Shown: in pieces, positions 35,401-45,920 of the stretch
Layout: each line of letters opens with the position of its first letter
How positions within the stretch are numbered: position 1 is the first letter of the stretch
Assembly (NCBI GenBank): GCA_024138025.1
Contig: JAMXBD010000092.1
Span: 1,736,001-1,800,000 of the forward strand
From: Combretum micranthum
Lineage: Eukaryota; Streptophyta; Magnoliopsida; Myrtales; Combretaceae
DNA: 64,000 nucleotides
Direction of reading: 5' to 3'
The notes under the pieces: model-generated
Databases searched by the model: none
What the model was told of the DNA's origin: nothing
What the model saw: only the letters and a program-made list of their open reading frames with translations
Translations under genes and position numbers: made by a program

Positions 35401-36529
35401 ATATTATGTTACAAAAATTATGCCATGAAAATTCAAGTGCCTTTGAATAAAAAGGTTTTTTTAAACCAATTTTTCAGAGAAAAGTAAAAAAAAATGTTTT
35501 ATAAATTGAAAAAATTTAATTGGTGTATTTATAAAAGTAAATAATGTAAGGGATAAATAACTCCTATTTTATAAAAATTTAACGAGTAATTAAATTAAAA
35601 AAGGAGTATAAATATATATTTTCTATATTAACCTTTTTATCATCTATTTTTGGATTAACAAGTCCACTTGAATAAATGTCAAAATGATAACAAATGCATA
35701 AAACTAAGATCAATCAAACCAACCCCAACACTCTATTTTGCAAAACTTTAGTATAGTGGAAATGGAATGAAAGGTGTGGAAAGAAAAGAAAAGGAATCAA
35801 AGAAGTATGAGTTTGTAATTAGTTGGTTTTAAAGGGTGGAAATTGGTAGGTACATTTTCTTTTTCCACATTTAAGTAATGAAAATAGGAAAAATAAGGTG
35901 ATGATTTGACTAAATTGTTTAAAAAGTAGAGAGTGGTTTGGTTTTTCTTAAGGCGTTATTTTTACATAATAACATTTTCATTCAATTCTATAGCTTTCAT
36001 ACCAAATTTGCCCAAAAAAAAAAAAAATTTGAATAGAAACCTTTCTATCCATTTCTACATCTTACTGAACTAGCCAAATATACTCTCGACCAAATTGCTC
36101 AGCCTTACATTTGCACTATTTTTGGTATAAGAGAATTAGAAAGATGATTAAGAAGAAAAGAAAAATGAGAGGATTAAATTTTAATTTCTTGTTTATTTTG
36201 AAAAGGAAAGGCAATTGAAGGAAAATAGATGTAATTTTTTCTTAGATCCACCACTTTTTTATCCCTTCGAAAATAGAGAAAATAAATAGGGAAAGGGGAA
36301 TATTATATGAATTACTTATATAATCTATATTTAAATTACTTATATGTTTTAGAGACATATAAATTTATTATTATATCTTATTTTATGTTTTACAATAATG
36401 AAGATTCCAATAATTTTTCCTCCTTTTATTATCTGAACATATGAAATAATTAAAATATTCAATAATTTTTTTTTCTCCATTTTCTTTCCTTTCAAGACAT
36501 TTCTTTCTAGATCATTTTATTGTACCAAT
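35401..36529. other. Intergenic, no gene seen
   Basis: AT-rich. Alternating GGAAAAG-rich and TTTCC-rich patches (35,750-35,900 and 36,120-36,300) have no ORF. Confidence 0.4.
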
Positions 36530-36722
36530 TTGGGTTTGTTTGTTTTATCGCGTGTACATGGTATGCAGGTATTTTTAAATAGATTATTTGTTAAGAAACA
36601 TACAAAAGAAAAATTGAATTTTTACTCATAAACAGATCAAATATACCAGATAGATCAGATGTACATAAGATACAATTGTAAATAATATACAGATGTAAGA
36701 AAAACCATCCATTTAGACTCTT
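36530..36722. mobile_element. Diverged Tourist-like MITE
   Basis: TTTGGGTTTGTTTGTTTTATCG at the left and AAACCATCCATTTAGACTC at the right, with internal AGATTATTTGTTAAGAAACATAC and ATACAGATGTAAG, parallel the family at lower identity. Confidence 0.45.
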
Positions 36723-37601
36723 ATGGCTTATTTAACATGTAGAATGAAATCATAATTCCGCTTTCATTTCTTCTTCTATTTGAGGCATTAACAAGTTAGA
36801 ATCATGTTCTTGAAATCGATAATTTCGACTTTAAGATGGAATTCAATTCCAAACTCAAAGGCTGATCGTAATTTCTTTCTCTTTCTATCAAGGTTTCTAA
36901 TTAAATTACCTTTTTATCCTATATAAATTTAATTTCTTATTTTTTGTGCATATTTTTGATAAATTATAATATAAATTAATTCCTTTTAAATTTATCATAT
37001 CCAAAACAAATGAATGAATTTCCATCTATTCATTCCAACCTATTCTATTTTAAAAGTTACAGCTTACCAAAAGTGATATTAGCGTTAATTTTGTTAGGTT
37101 CAGCTATCCAAGCCAGCGCAAATCTCAGGCTACCTTGAAGAGCTATCGCTTTAGTTTCAATCGCTAGCATCCGCCGTAGTTTGACCATCCTACAAATTGC
37201 ACGTGGAGGGGAGGTGGATATTTTTCAAGATAATTAATTACTTCATGAGGTAGATGTAAAAGAGTCAACAAATCAGGTACCATTTTGAAAGCTTACAAAA
37301 GTGACTCAAACGCCTGTTTCTAAATTTGCGCGCCACCTTACGCTTGATACGTCTCCGTAGCGACATGATAATAAAAGGGTGAAACCCAAAAAAGATCCTT
37401 AACCAGAAAAAGTAGATGAAACAAAACAAAATGGACAGAAAAAGCAAGCAGTTTTCTGGGCTTTTCCTTTGTTCATGAAGCATAATGACAAAAAACTTGT
37501 GAAAAGAGCATGAAACTATTAAAAAAAATCCAACACAAGCTAATAAGAAATTAATCCACATTTTTTCATTCATTACAAGTCAAATAACTTTCAACTCCAA
37601 A
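36723..37601. other. Region 3' of the BBX gene, no gene seen
   Basis: AT-rich. The stretch just below 37,602 is the presumed 3'UTR of the BBX gene on the minus strand. The 102-codon minus ORF at 37,265-37,573 has a hydrophobic stretch but no recognisable family. Confidence 0.4.
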
Positions 37602-38782
37602 CTACAACATGTAAGTCTGAAGTTGATGTGACGATTCCTGATATGAGGACCCATAGAAGCCATCATCGTTCCTTTTCCTGATAGATTTTCCATTCTTAAC
37701 CTTTCCGGGCCAATCCGCACCATCATAAAAATGGCATTGAGGAAGATAGTTAGGACCATGTGATTGTTGAGGAGGAGCCTGGGGCACATAGGGAGCAAAA
37801 TTTTTGGCGGCAGATGTGCCCGTTCGCTACCGAAATCTCGATCCACAATTGGCAACATATGATCAAAATCTGCATAAACAACAATAATCAGAATTGGCAT
37901 ATTGTATGTAAAGAGAGCAAAGGCTATATGCGTTTTTTTTGAGGCAGGGTGTATTGCAAACCTTACAGTAACCATTTGACGCACTGGAAGATGGATCTAG
38001 GAACTCATCGACACGCCATCCGGGAAGTGTTTCGATTAGGTACTCCGAAATGCTGCTCGTCGAGATCGATCCGGTTTCACTAGTGTTAGGATTATTGTCA
38101 TCTTGGTAAGGATTTGATGTTGGAATTGTCCTGTCTACTGAGGAAGGACTTAGGAATCCATTTGAAAATGAGCTTGGTTTTTTAAGTGATGAAGATTGAT
38201 TTGGACTTTTAGCCTTGTAGTGTCGTGGAGTTAAAGCAGTCACTAGATGATGAAGAAGCATGAAAAGATGAGGAAGAAGCAGAGAGTTTCACTCCTGTTA
38301 GAAGAAACCTGTTGTGTTTTTGCGTGTGTTCATTGGATTATGTATAGGAAGGTCACATTCTCTGCATAATATCGCTCTATCTTCTTGACAAAATAACAAC
38401 GCACGCCTCTCCTGAAATCAAGAAAATATTTAAGCAAATCAATCACAGGACATTCCTATCAAATTCTAGAAGATGGGTTTTGGGCAAAATTTCACTATTG
38501 TCACTTTTATACCCAATATTTTAAGTCAAATAATCCTGATGGGCCTGAATGAACTAGGAAAATTGAAGGGAAATGAAAAGGTCATGAGGGTGTTACCTGA
38601 CAGATATCACAAAGGGGTGATTCTTTGAAAGTAGGATGAAGAAGAGAATATCTATCATGTTTGCTAGCAAGTTTATTAGCATGATGTACTCTTCTATCAC
38701 AGTCATCACAAAGAGCAGCTTCATCAGCAGAACAAAACACGGTGGCCTCTTCTTTATCACACACATCACACTGGATCTTCAT
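37602..38782 (-). CDS. B-box zinc finger transcription factor (two-B-box BBX20-25 type), with apparent frameshifts
   Basis: A three-exon gene. Exon 1 (38,597-38,782) encodes the first B-box: MKIQCDVCDKEEATVFC, DEAALCDDCDRRVH and KHDRYSLLHPTF, with all zinc ligands in place. It ends CDICQ at a GT donor. Intron 1 is 38,412-38,596. Exon 2 (37,968 or 37,967-38,411) opens ERRALLFCQEDRAILCRECDLPIH, the second B-box, then NEHTQKHNRFLLTGVKLSASS, a Ser-rich linker, and SISEYLIETLPGWRVDEFLD, the conserved motif of this subfamily. Intron 2 (about 37,870-37,966, GTAAGG donor) joins to an exon ending with YVPQAPPQQ and a TAG at 37,602. There is no CCT domain. Such proteins act in the nucleus in light signalling, often with HY5; that role is family knowledge. 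Frame breaks: one base short at about 38,335-38,339 inside B-box 2; one extra base between about 38,210 and 38,290; one base short in the A-run at 37,800-37,805. It is therefore either a recent pseudogene or a good gene with assembly indels. Confidence 0.85.
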
Positions 38783-38960
38783 GTTTGTTTCTGAAGCATG
38801 TAAACTCCTTTTTCCTTAAAAGAAAAAAGGGTATGTGTTTAATAGGTGGATAGAGTATATAGAGTGACTGATTGATTGAGATGTGCACTTTATTTTGATC
38901 TTTTTTAAGTTGGGAGAAGAGACAAAGTGTTATGGGCATGGAAGGCTATGAACGAACAGC
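38783..38960 (-). promoter_or_regulatory. Presumed BBX promoter with TATA-like box
   Basis: On the minus strand CTATATACT lies at about 38,855-38,862, roughly 75 bp before the ATG, a plausible TATA box with a short pyrimidine/purine-mixed 5'UTR. The placement is by position and sequence only. No G-box (CACGTG) was noticed in the nearest 150 bp. Confidence 0.35.
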
Positions 38961-39012
38961 TAAGAGGAGGAGGAGGGGAACATGATAGCCCTGGCTATCT
39001 TTTCCTGGTAGT

Positions 39013-39031
39013 TATATATATATATATATAT
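39013..39031. repeat. (TA)n microsatellite
   Basis: Nine to ten TA units about 230 bp upstream of the BBX start. Confidence 0.9.
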
Positions 39032-39399
39032 CCATATATTCTCTCTCCAAATGTGACTTTAGTATATTTTATTTTGATTTCCTAATCAGTAACTCAATAA
39101 AATAATGCTTAGGTTCTCCGTTGCTTTGATCTTTGCGGATTTTATATTAATGTATATATATATGTATATTATTAGAGAAAATAGTTTTATATAAATAATT
39201 CTCACAATTAAATTTTTTTTATTACCAAATATTATTAACAATTCTTTAATAATGTATATTCTAAGATATTGTTATAAATATGATGTGAATATTGTTATTT
39301 AATTACATTAATATATATTAATTTTTTTTTGACAATGGAACGAGAAAAATGATATATTTTGCATTACATAAATTTGTGAATGACATCCATTGTTGTCTT

Positions 39400-39885
39400 A
39401 GTTAGAGCTATTAATGAATTGGGCTGTTTTTGAGTTACTTGTGCTTGATTCCATTTAGGCTTAGTCAATATGAGCTCGTTTAATGAACGTGTCAAACTCA
39501 AGTTTAAAATGAAGCTTATTTAGTTAAATAAGCTAAATTTAAGCTTTTCTTTAAACTTATGAATAAGTTTGTAAACAAATTTTTTTATTATGTTAATCTG
39601 TTATATATAATTATTTGTATTGATATATTAATTTAACAATGTATAGAACTATTTATATTAATAAAATATTATAACTTTAATATAATTATCTACGTAAATG
39701 AGCTCGAGCTTAAGCGCATTAATCTAAATGAACAAGCTTGATGAGTTGAGCTCGGGCTCTCTTGAGGTTATACTTTTCAAGTTTATTTAAAGTCCAGATT
39801 GGCTTAGGTTGTTTATATGTTAAACTAGTTGAGTTCGAACCTTCAAAAGCTCGGTCCATCCTAACTCGTTTATAACCCTTTAACC
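39400..39885. mobile_element. hAT-like element with GAGCTCGAGC motifs
   Basis: The left end TTAGAGCTATTAATGAATTGG and the reversed right end TAAAGGGTTATAAACGAGTTAGG are imperfect inverted repeats. Subterminal regions are dense in TCAAGCTT/GAGCTCG motifs. Similar in style to 42,760-43,149. No target duplication was resolved and no ORF is present. Confidence 0.5.
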
Positions 39886-40145
39886 ATTAATTTTTTTTTC
39901 TGTCTTTTTGTTTGTCATTACAACAAAGGAGGAAAGAATCGAACCTCTACCTCTCATTTGAGAGACTAGGAAAAATAATGTTGGACCACAAGACATTAAC
40001 ATCTGATTATTGAAATAAATATAATAAGTAATATATTAAATATTTCAGTGCTATAACTATGATTATGTATGAGTCTGAACTGTCAAATAATTGAAGAGAT
40101 CAGTCCCGCTAAATTATGATGGGACTGTATAATTTTCCCTATAAT

Positions 40146-40379
40146 ATGTCTGTTTGTTTTATCATTTTCTAGTTATTTTGTCATTTTATTCCTATTGTTT
40201 TCGAATAAATATTTTTCAAGAAACCATACATATAAAAACAAATATTTTTAATCATAAAAAGATTAAACATATCTAATATAGATAAGATACAGATGAAAAC
40301 AAATATATATAGACAGAGATAAGATACAAATAAAAAGCAAATGAAGATAAGATACAGATAAAATAATCCAAACAAACCC
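40146..40379. mobile_element. Tourist-like MITE, diverged copy
   Basis: ATGTCTGTTTGTTTTATC at the left, AATCCAAACAAACCC at the right followed by TAA, and repeated AGATAAGATACAGAT motifs toward the right end. About 234 bp, close to the 231-238 bp of the best copies. Confidence 0.55.
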
Positions 40380-41773
40380 TAAATGGAAATCATTTGCGAT
40401 CCATTTGTCTAAGCTAAAAATGATTATATATAATATATGTTAAAAGTATAAAATATTATAAGATGAGAATTTATATTTTATATACTAGTTAACATATTAT
40501 AATTTGATAACATTATATAAGAAGTGCTCGTTACTTGGATTTGATGATATTATATATGAGAATTAAAATGTATGAAAATAAAGGAAATTTGACTATTTGA
40601 GAGGTTTATCATAAAACGAATATATTGGAGAGATAAAAGATGTAATTTTAGTTTAAGTAGTAATAAAGGAATTTATTAATAATTAATTAATCAAGGAATA
40701 TATCATCAAAATCGGCCCTTGTGCTTTTAATAGATATTCCCTCTCTTCAAAAAAGACAAGAACCAAGTTGGCTTTGGACTATGTATCATATGCCTGAAGC
40801 TATCATTATTCATTCTCATGGTGAATGAAAATTGGAGGGAGATAGAATGCATGTATCCGTCCATTTATGGATAGAGTCTATCTTTATTCTCTTTCTTGTA
40901 CAAATTTCCAAATCATAAGTTCCAGAGGAAGAAAGAAAAAGTTGTCAGGATATGGTAGACATAAGATAGCTCACTATTTCAACTCCCATGACCATCTTTC
41001 TCTGTCGACAATGAATTTCATATTCAATAAGAATACGACCTTGAGTACTTTTTTTTTCCCCTTTCTAATTTAAGGTAATAATTGCTTTGTCCATACCTTA
41101 GACGATTGCTTGCTGTTTTTTATAAAGTAATCTTGCAATCTTAATGTATCAAAACTACATAAAATATGAACAACTATGAATATTTTTAATAATCTAAGCA
41201 AAATAAAGTTGGATTCAGGCTGCATGTAGACTCTGTTTAGACTATCTGGTGGATCCAATATTTATCTTTTCTCTTCCTTTCTACAGGTGTTTCAACCTAT
41301 AAAGAACCACTGATAATGTTAATGTATTCACAGGTATTTTTTTTTTCCTTTTTTTTTTTCATGCACAAGTAGTTGAACTTTCAACATTTGTGATTAATGG
41401 ATTGTTGGATTCTCCAAAATAATTGCTGATTTTCACCTTTTCTATACTGTTTAACATATTACAGTTTGTGTTTAATGAATTTTTGCTTTACCCTCTCCCA
41501 TTTCAGCCATCAATCATTCTATGTTGCACCTCATCTGCAAAATGCTTATTTCTTGTTAATCCACCCATCTAATTGATATTTTTATACATTATTTCTTCAT
41601 TCCATCGAGCAATCAAAATTATCCATTATCAGTCCTTACCCGATGGGATAAAACTTATGGTCCGGCTCATTTTCCGTTATTCTTGAAGAACTTTTAAGGT
41701 ATTGTCAATTGGATCGTTTGGTCAATTATCTGACCATTAAAATAAATATAATAATTGTTATATTACTGTTTGA
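40380..41773. other. Intergenic, no gene seen
   Basis: The 40,690-41,260 patch is somewhat less AT-rich with short ORFs on both strands (40,867-41,073 plus; 41,070-41,258 minus), but neither shows a known family or splice structure. Confidence 0.4.
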
Positions 41774-42134
41774 GTTAATGACGAAAATGGTATATGAACT
41801 TTTGTAGAAAGAAAAATTAAATACCTGAAGTTTGATTTTGAACAATTTGGTACATAAACAAAGTTTTTTTAACTTTTTCATTTTTGAGTTTGGTTTTGAC
41901 AATTTTGATACCCAAATAAAGTTTTCGTTGATTTTTCATATTTGAAGCAAATGAAATAAGTATGAAAAAAGTCAACGAAAGGTTTGTTTGGATACCAAAA
42001 TTATCAAAACAAAACTTCAGGTATATAAAAGTCAATGAAAACTTTGTTTGATATCAAATTATTCAAACCAAACTTCAAGTACCTAATTGTTTATTTTTTT
42101 TAAAAGTTCAGGTACCAAATTTGTCATTATCCTT
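41774..42134. mobile_element. Long-TIR palindromic MITE, copy 4 (best hairpin)
   Basis: The left arm AATGACGAAAATGGTATATG and the reversed right arm GATAATGACAAATTTGGTACC match as inverted repeats. The match continues through TGAACTTTTG, AATTAAATACCTGAAGTTTG and TTGTTTATGTACC-like blocks over most of the 361 bp, so a transcript could fold into a long hairpin. The 72-codon minus ORF here is an artefact of this palindrome. Confidence 0.7.
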
Positions 42135-42759
42135 TAATTATTTTAATGATTAGGTTTGATACAAATTTGAACCATTAAGAATAGTAGACGGATATATTCC
42201 ATTAAAATTAATGTTATTATAAAATTTTCTTTATACTTCATAATCAATATGAATTAAAAAAAAGAAAGGTATATACGCTTTGGGTCGCCTTTTGAGAAGA
42301 TACGCACCATAATTTGGCGTGTATTTCTTTAAGCTATATTTATTTTCCCTTCCACCAAATCTTGCGACTTGCTTGGTTTAGAACATCAAATTGGTGGATA
42401 AGAAAGAAGTGTCCCAATAAATTATAATTTAACTTTTGTCAAAGCATGACTTGTTAGAGTGAGCTGTCATGTACATATATGTGTGTATATATATTTTGTG
42501 CAAACAGCACCGAACATTTAATGCCTCAATCAGCTAGGATAACCCACTTGGACATAGCATAGGCAAACTGCGAAATGGGCAGGGAAGCTATTATGGTTGG
42601 TATACAAAAATGAAGTTAATTACCTCAACTTTTAATGTACTCTAGGTTTTGGTCATTTAGCCAAATCAAGTTGTTGTCCGTTTTTAGGTCAAAGCTCCAA
42701 CTGGTGGCTCTATTATTTCAGGGAAAAATAACTACAACACATTATTCTTTAGGTTGTAT
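42135..42759. other. Intergenic, no gene seen
   Basis: Non-coding. Short less AT-rich stretch at 42,270-42,320 (GCTTTGGGTCGCC..) with no frame. Confidence 0.4.
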
Positions 42760-43149
42760 TAGGGCGTAAGTGAATCAAGACAGTTACGAGCAACTTAAAT
42801 TTGACTTGCAAAAGCTGAATTCAACTTGCTTAAATCGAGTTGAGTTCAATTTCAAGTTCAAGCTACTGGAGTAGTTATCAAACTCGAGCTTAAAAATATT
42901 GATTTGGTAGCTTGCGACCTTAATCTAGCTTAAATGAGTATTAAATTAATGTGAGTCGAGTTTGAGATTATCGAATATTAAATACTCTTTATAGTTAAAT
43001 CAATATTTAAAAGAATAGTCAAGCTTAATCAGGTCGAGTTTGAGCTTATCAAGTATTAAATAAAGTCAAATTTGAGCTCAAAGATCAAAGCTCGATCGAG
43101 TTCGAGTTTGAGCTTGATATTATATCGATTCGACTCGTTTACAATCCTA
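42760..43149. mobile_element. hAT-like element with TCGAGTT motifs, 390 bp
   Basis: The left end TAGGGCGTAAGTGAATCAAG and the reversed right end TAGGATTGTAAACGAGTCG form a terminal inverted repeat. The arms are filled with TTGAGCTT/TCGAGTTCGAG motifs. The flanking 8-mers (GGTTGTAT and ATTATTAT) agree at only half the positions, so the duplication is worn or the element was trimmed. Confidence 0.6.
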
Positions 43150-45402
43150 ATTATTATAAGTAGGCCTACAATCTTTTTCTTTTCTTTTTCCGGATCTTTA
43201 CTGCTAGTTGCATATTTTTCTCATTGATATCACCGTTTTTGGATTTTGGTTTGCAATTGGTGCTTATTTAAAAGCCTCTAAAAAAAAAAAAAAAAAGACA
43301 AAGATTTATTACCCATCATGTGTTTGTGTTCTATGATTAATGAATTGAGTATAAGCATAGTTTAAAAGATTACTGAGAAGTTTCTACATATGTATATATT
43401 TGTTTGTCGTGAGAAGTATGATCAATTATACAAATAGAATTAAATCTATGGCAAATTTGTTTTAAAATCAAAGGCAGGCAATTTATTCATGGAATTTTTT
43501 TTTTTTAAAATAAGAGACGATCCTTTTGTTTATTCTAAAGTGTGAAGTCTTGGGAAAAAAAAAAAAAAAAAATCTAGCTCTCTCCTTCTCCCTCATCTCT
43601 TTCCCTAGCTATTACCACTGGCACCCCTAACGGTGAGATCGTTCCCAACAAGTCAGATGATTACATAGCGATAAATGCCCTAATAATAATAATAATAATC
43701 TCTTTTGGTGTTGTAGAGTAGGATTTCAAGGATTTCTTAAAAGTCATCAACTCATGTATCATCTAATGCTACATTTTATGTGAGCAAGAGATTAACCACA
43801 AGTGAGCTCCCTTGGTCAACAATTGATTTAGACAATTTCTGTGCCCTCCATCTTGTTCCAACTACCTGTTAATGTTAGTTGAATCTATTGCTCTTCCATA
43901 AATTAAACCTTTGAGGGGTTCAAGCAATGCTTTGGTTTAAATAAAACCATCCGTTATGAAATCTTAATAAAATTTTAAATTTCAATATCTAAATTTTACA
44001 CACTTTAGAATCAAAGTAAAATCTAAACCACCTATAGCATTATTGATATAGGAATTGATGAAAGAATAGTAGACTAATGAAAATTGTTGCATCACTCAAT
44101 CATAAATTGGCGAGATTGTGCAAAGCATTAGGTACAAGGAGATTAATTCTTAAGAAAGGAATATAAGTTGAATCATGGAAAAACCTAAGAGGAGTAAAAA
44201 AAAGGCATCTCTTAGGATGACTGAGTAATAGTGAATTGACCTAAAATGAATAAACAATTCTTACAATCAATTTTATGACAAGACAACAGATACTATATTT
44301 AAGATTTTAGATCTTTAAAGTCTACATAAATATTAGATAAACTTGATATTTTTCAAAATTTTGAGTGATTTTTTGGTGTGTGACTACTGTTGTGTAATAT
44401 CTGTGCTATCTTGGCTAGAATAAAATGAATTGACAACTAAATGACCTTAAATAAAAGCAAGTAATGAGTATGGGTTAGCTTAAATTGAGATCTATGATTG
44501 GGAAACCATGGACTAGGTTCTCATGGTTTCAAAAATGATGGATTCTTGAGATGTTGTAATTTTAGTTAAACAATCAAATCAAGATTCAATGCACAATAGG
44601 TTTTTAATATGAGGATCGACTTATATAAGTCGACTTACTTACAACAAGATGAATTGCAGGAACATGCTGGTTTAATTTAGTATTATAAATTGTGCTCTCA
44701 ATGGTGTGATATAGACGATTAACCCAAATTGAAACGATTATTATAGTTGATCGTAGTACGGATTTAAACCATCCTTTGGAAATGTTGTGACTACAATATA
44801 AATCAAATGATGATTTATAGAATTCTATGTTGCTTATGATTTTATGTGTGGGTGTATTAAAGTCAAAGTAACTCCTAATTTTAAAACACCAAGATTATGT
44901 TGTTTGCTATGATTTATAGGATGACCAAATGAAACTTGTTTGGTGTCTTTAATAATTTTAGACTCACAAAAATATTGCATATGTTTGTGTGTGATGCAGT
45001 GATTATGTATTATGGATCACCATTTATGTTTTTAGGTGATGACAACAGTTTGATTAACGACATAGAATCTAGAGCAACATTCTGCATCTAATAATTATGA
45101 ATTAAAATAAATCAACTTAAGTTAGATGTAGGTCTTATTGATATTTCTTTAGATAATATGTATTTGTTTTTGGAAATTTATGAGTATTACGAAGAAAAAG
45201 AGTTATTATAAGTCGGATATAAATCACTATAAAAGTTGAAAGATTTGTTTAAAAAATTGTGGAATTAGTAGCATGTCCTCTGCATCATCTATTCCTCTTG
45301 AGGTAGGAATATATTGTGACTTGACTGCATCCTATAGTTTTATGGTGTAACATGCAAAATGTTCCCCATATAAGCTATGGTTTTTTGGTACTTATAAACC
45401 AA
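43150..45402. other. Intergenic, no gene seen
   Basis: AT-rich with long A/T runs (43,280-43,297, 43,495-43,506, 43,555-43,571) and an (AAT)6 tract near 43,681-43,699. 44,000-45,300 reads like old mobile DNA but no motif was firm enough to call. Confidence 0.4.
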
Positions 45403-45920
45403 GATTAATGTCCCGAATAGTATCTTAACTTTAACAAAAGATGTAATTAAATTCTTAAATTTTAAAATTGATCAATGTAGTACTTGAAAGAATTTTTCGT
45501 ATATGCAAACAATACCTTTATCAAGTTTTTCAAGTACTAAATTAATTAATTTTAAACTTCTTGAAGTATTGAGTCTGTTTGTTTTGGCTTTTTTCCTGCA
45601 GATACAGACACTTTTTCAAACTTTTATCTAACAAATTATTTATCAAGAAATAGATATAGATAAAAAAAAGTTGACAGTTCTCATCAAAAGATCAAATAGA
45701 ACAAATATAGATAAAAATTTAGATGCAAATCGGATATATTTACATATATCATTTTAAAAAAGATACAGATACAGGTACAGGTAAAAAACAGACAATCCAA
45801 ACAGACCCTTAAATTGATTGATAAATTTAAAAGTTTAAGTACTAAATTGATTAGTTTCAAAATTCAAGTACCTAATTATATATTTTACCAAAGTTCATGT
45901 ACCATTTGCAATATTATCCC
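45403..45920. mobile_element. Long-TIR palindromic MITE, copy 5, split by a Tourist-like MITE
   Basis: The left end GATTAATGTCCCGAATAGTATC and the reversed right end TAGGGATAATATTGCAAATGGTAC are inverted repeats. Inner motifs (TTAAATTTTAAAATTGATCAA against TTGAATTTTGAAACTAATCAA) continue the pairing. It closely resembles 8,475-8,745. The central loop region is interrupted by the MITE at 45,571-45,808; without that insert the element is about 280 bp, close to the 271 bp of copy 1. Confidence 0.7.
45571..45808. mobile_element. Tourist-like MITE, nested copy
   Basis: GAGTCTGTTTGTTTTGGC at the left and ATCCAAACAGACCC at the right; 238 bp; very similar throughout to 48,780-49,010. It sits in the middle of a long-TIR element, which shows it is the younger insertion. 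Confidence 0.85.

Noticed and set aside
37580..37984. 134-codon minus ORF overlapping the BBX gene
   Set aside because: Its middle is BBX exon 3, but the start lies in exon 2 out of frame and the end runs out of frame past the true stop.
37863..38261. 132-codon ORF with its own ATG
   Set aside because: It is exon 2 of the BBX gene plus read-through into intron 2; the ATG lies in a Ser-rich linker and is not a start.
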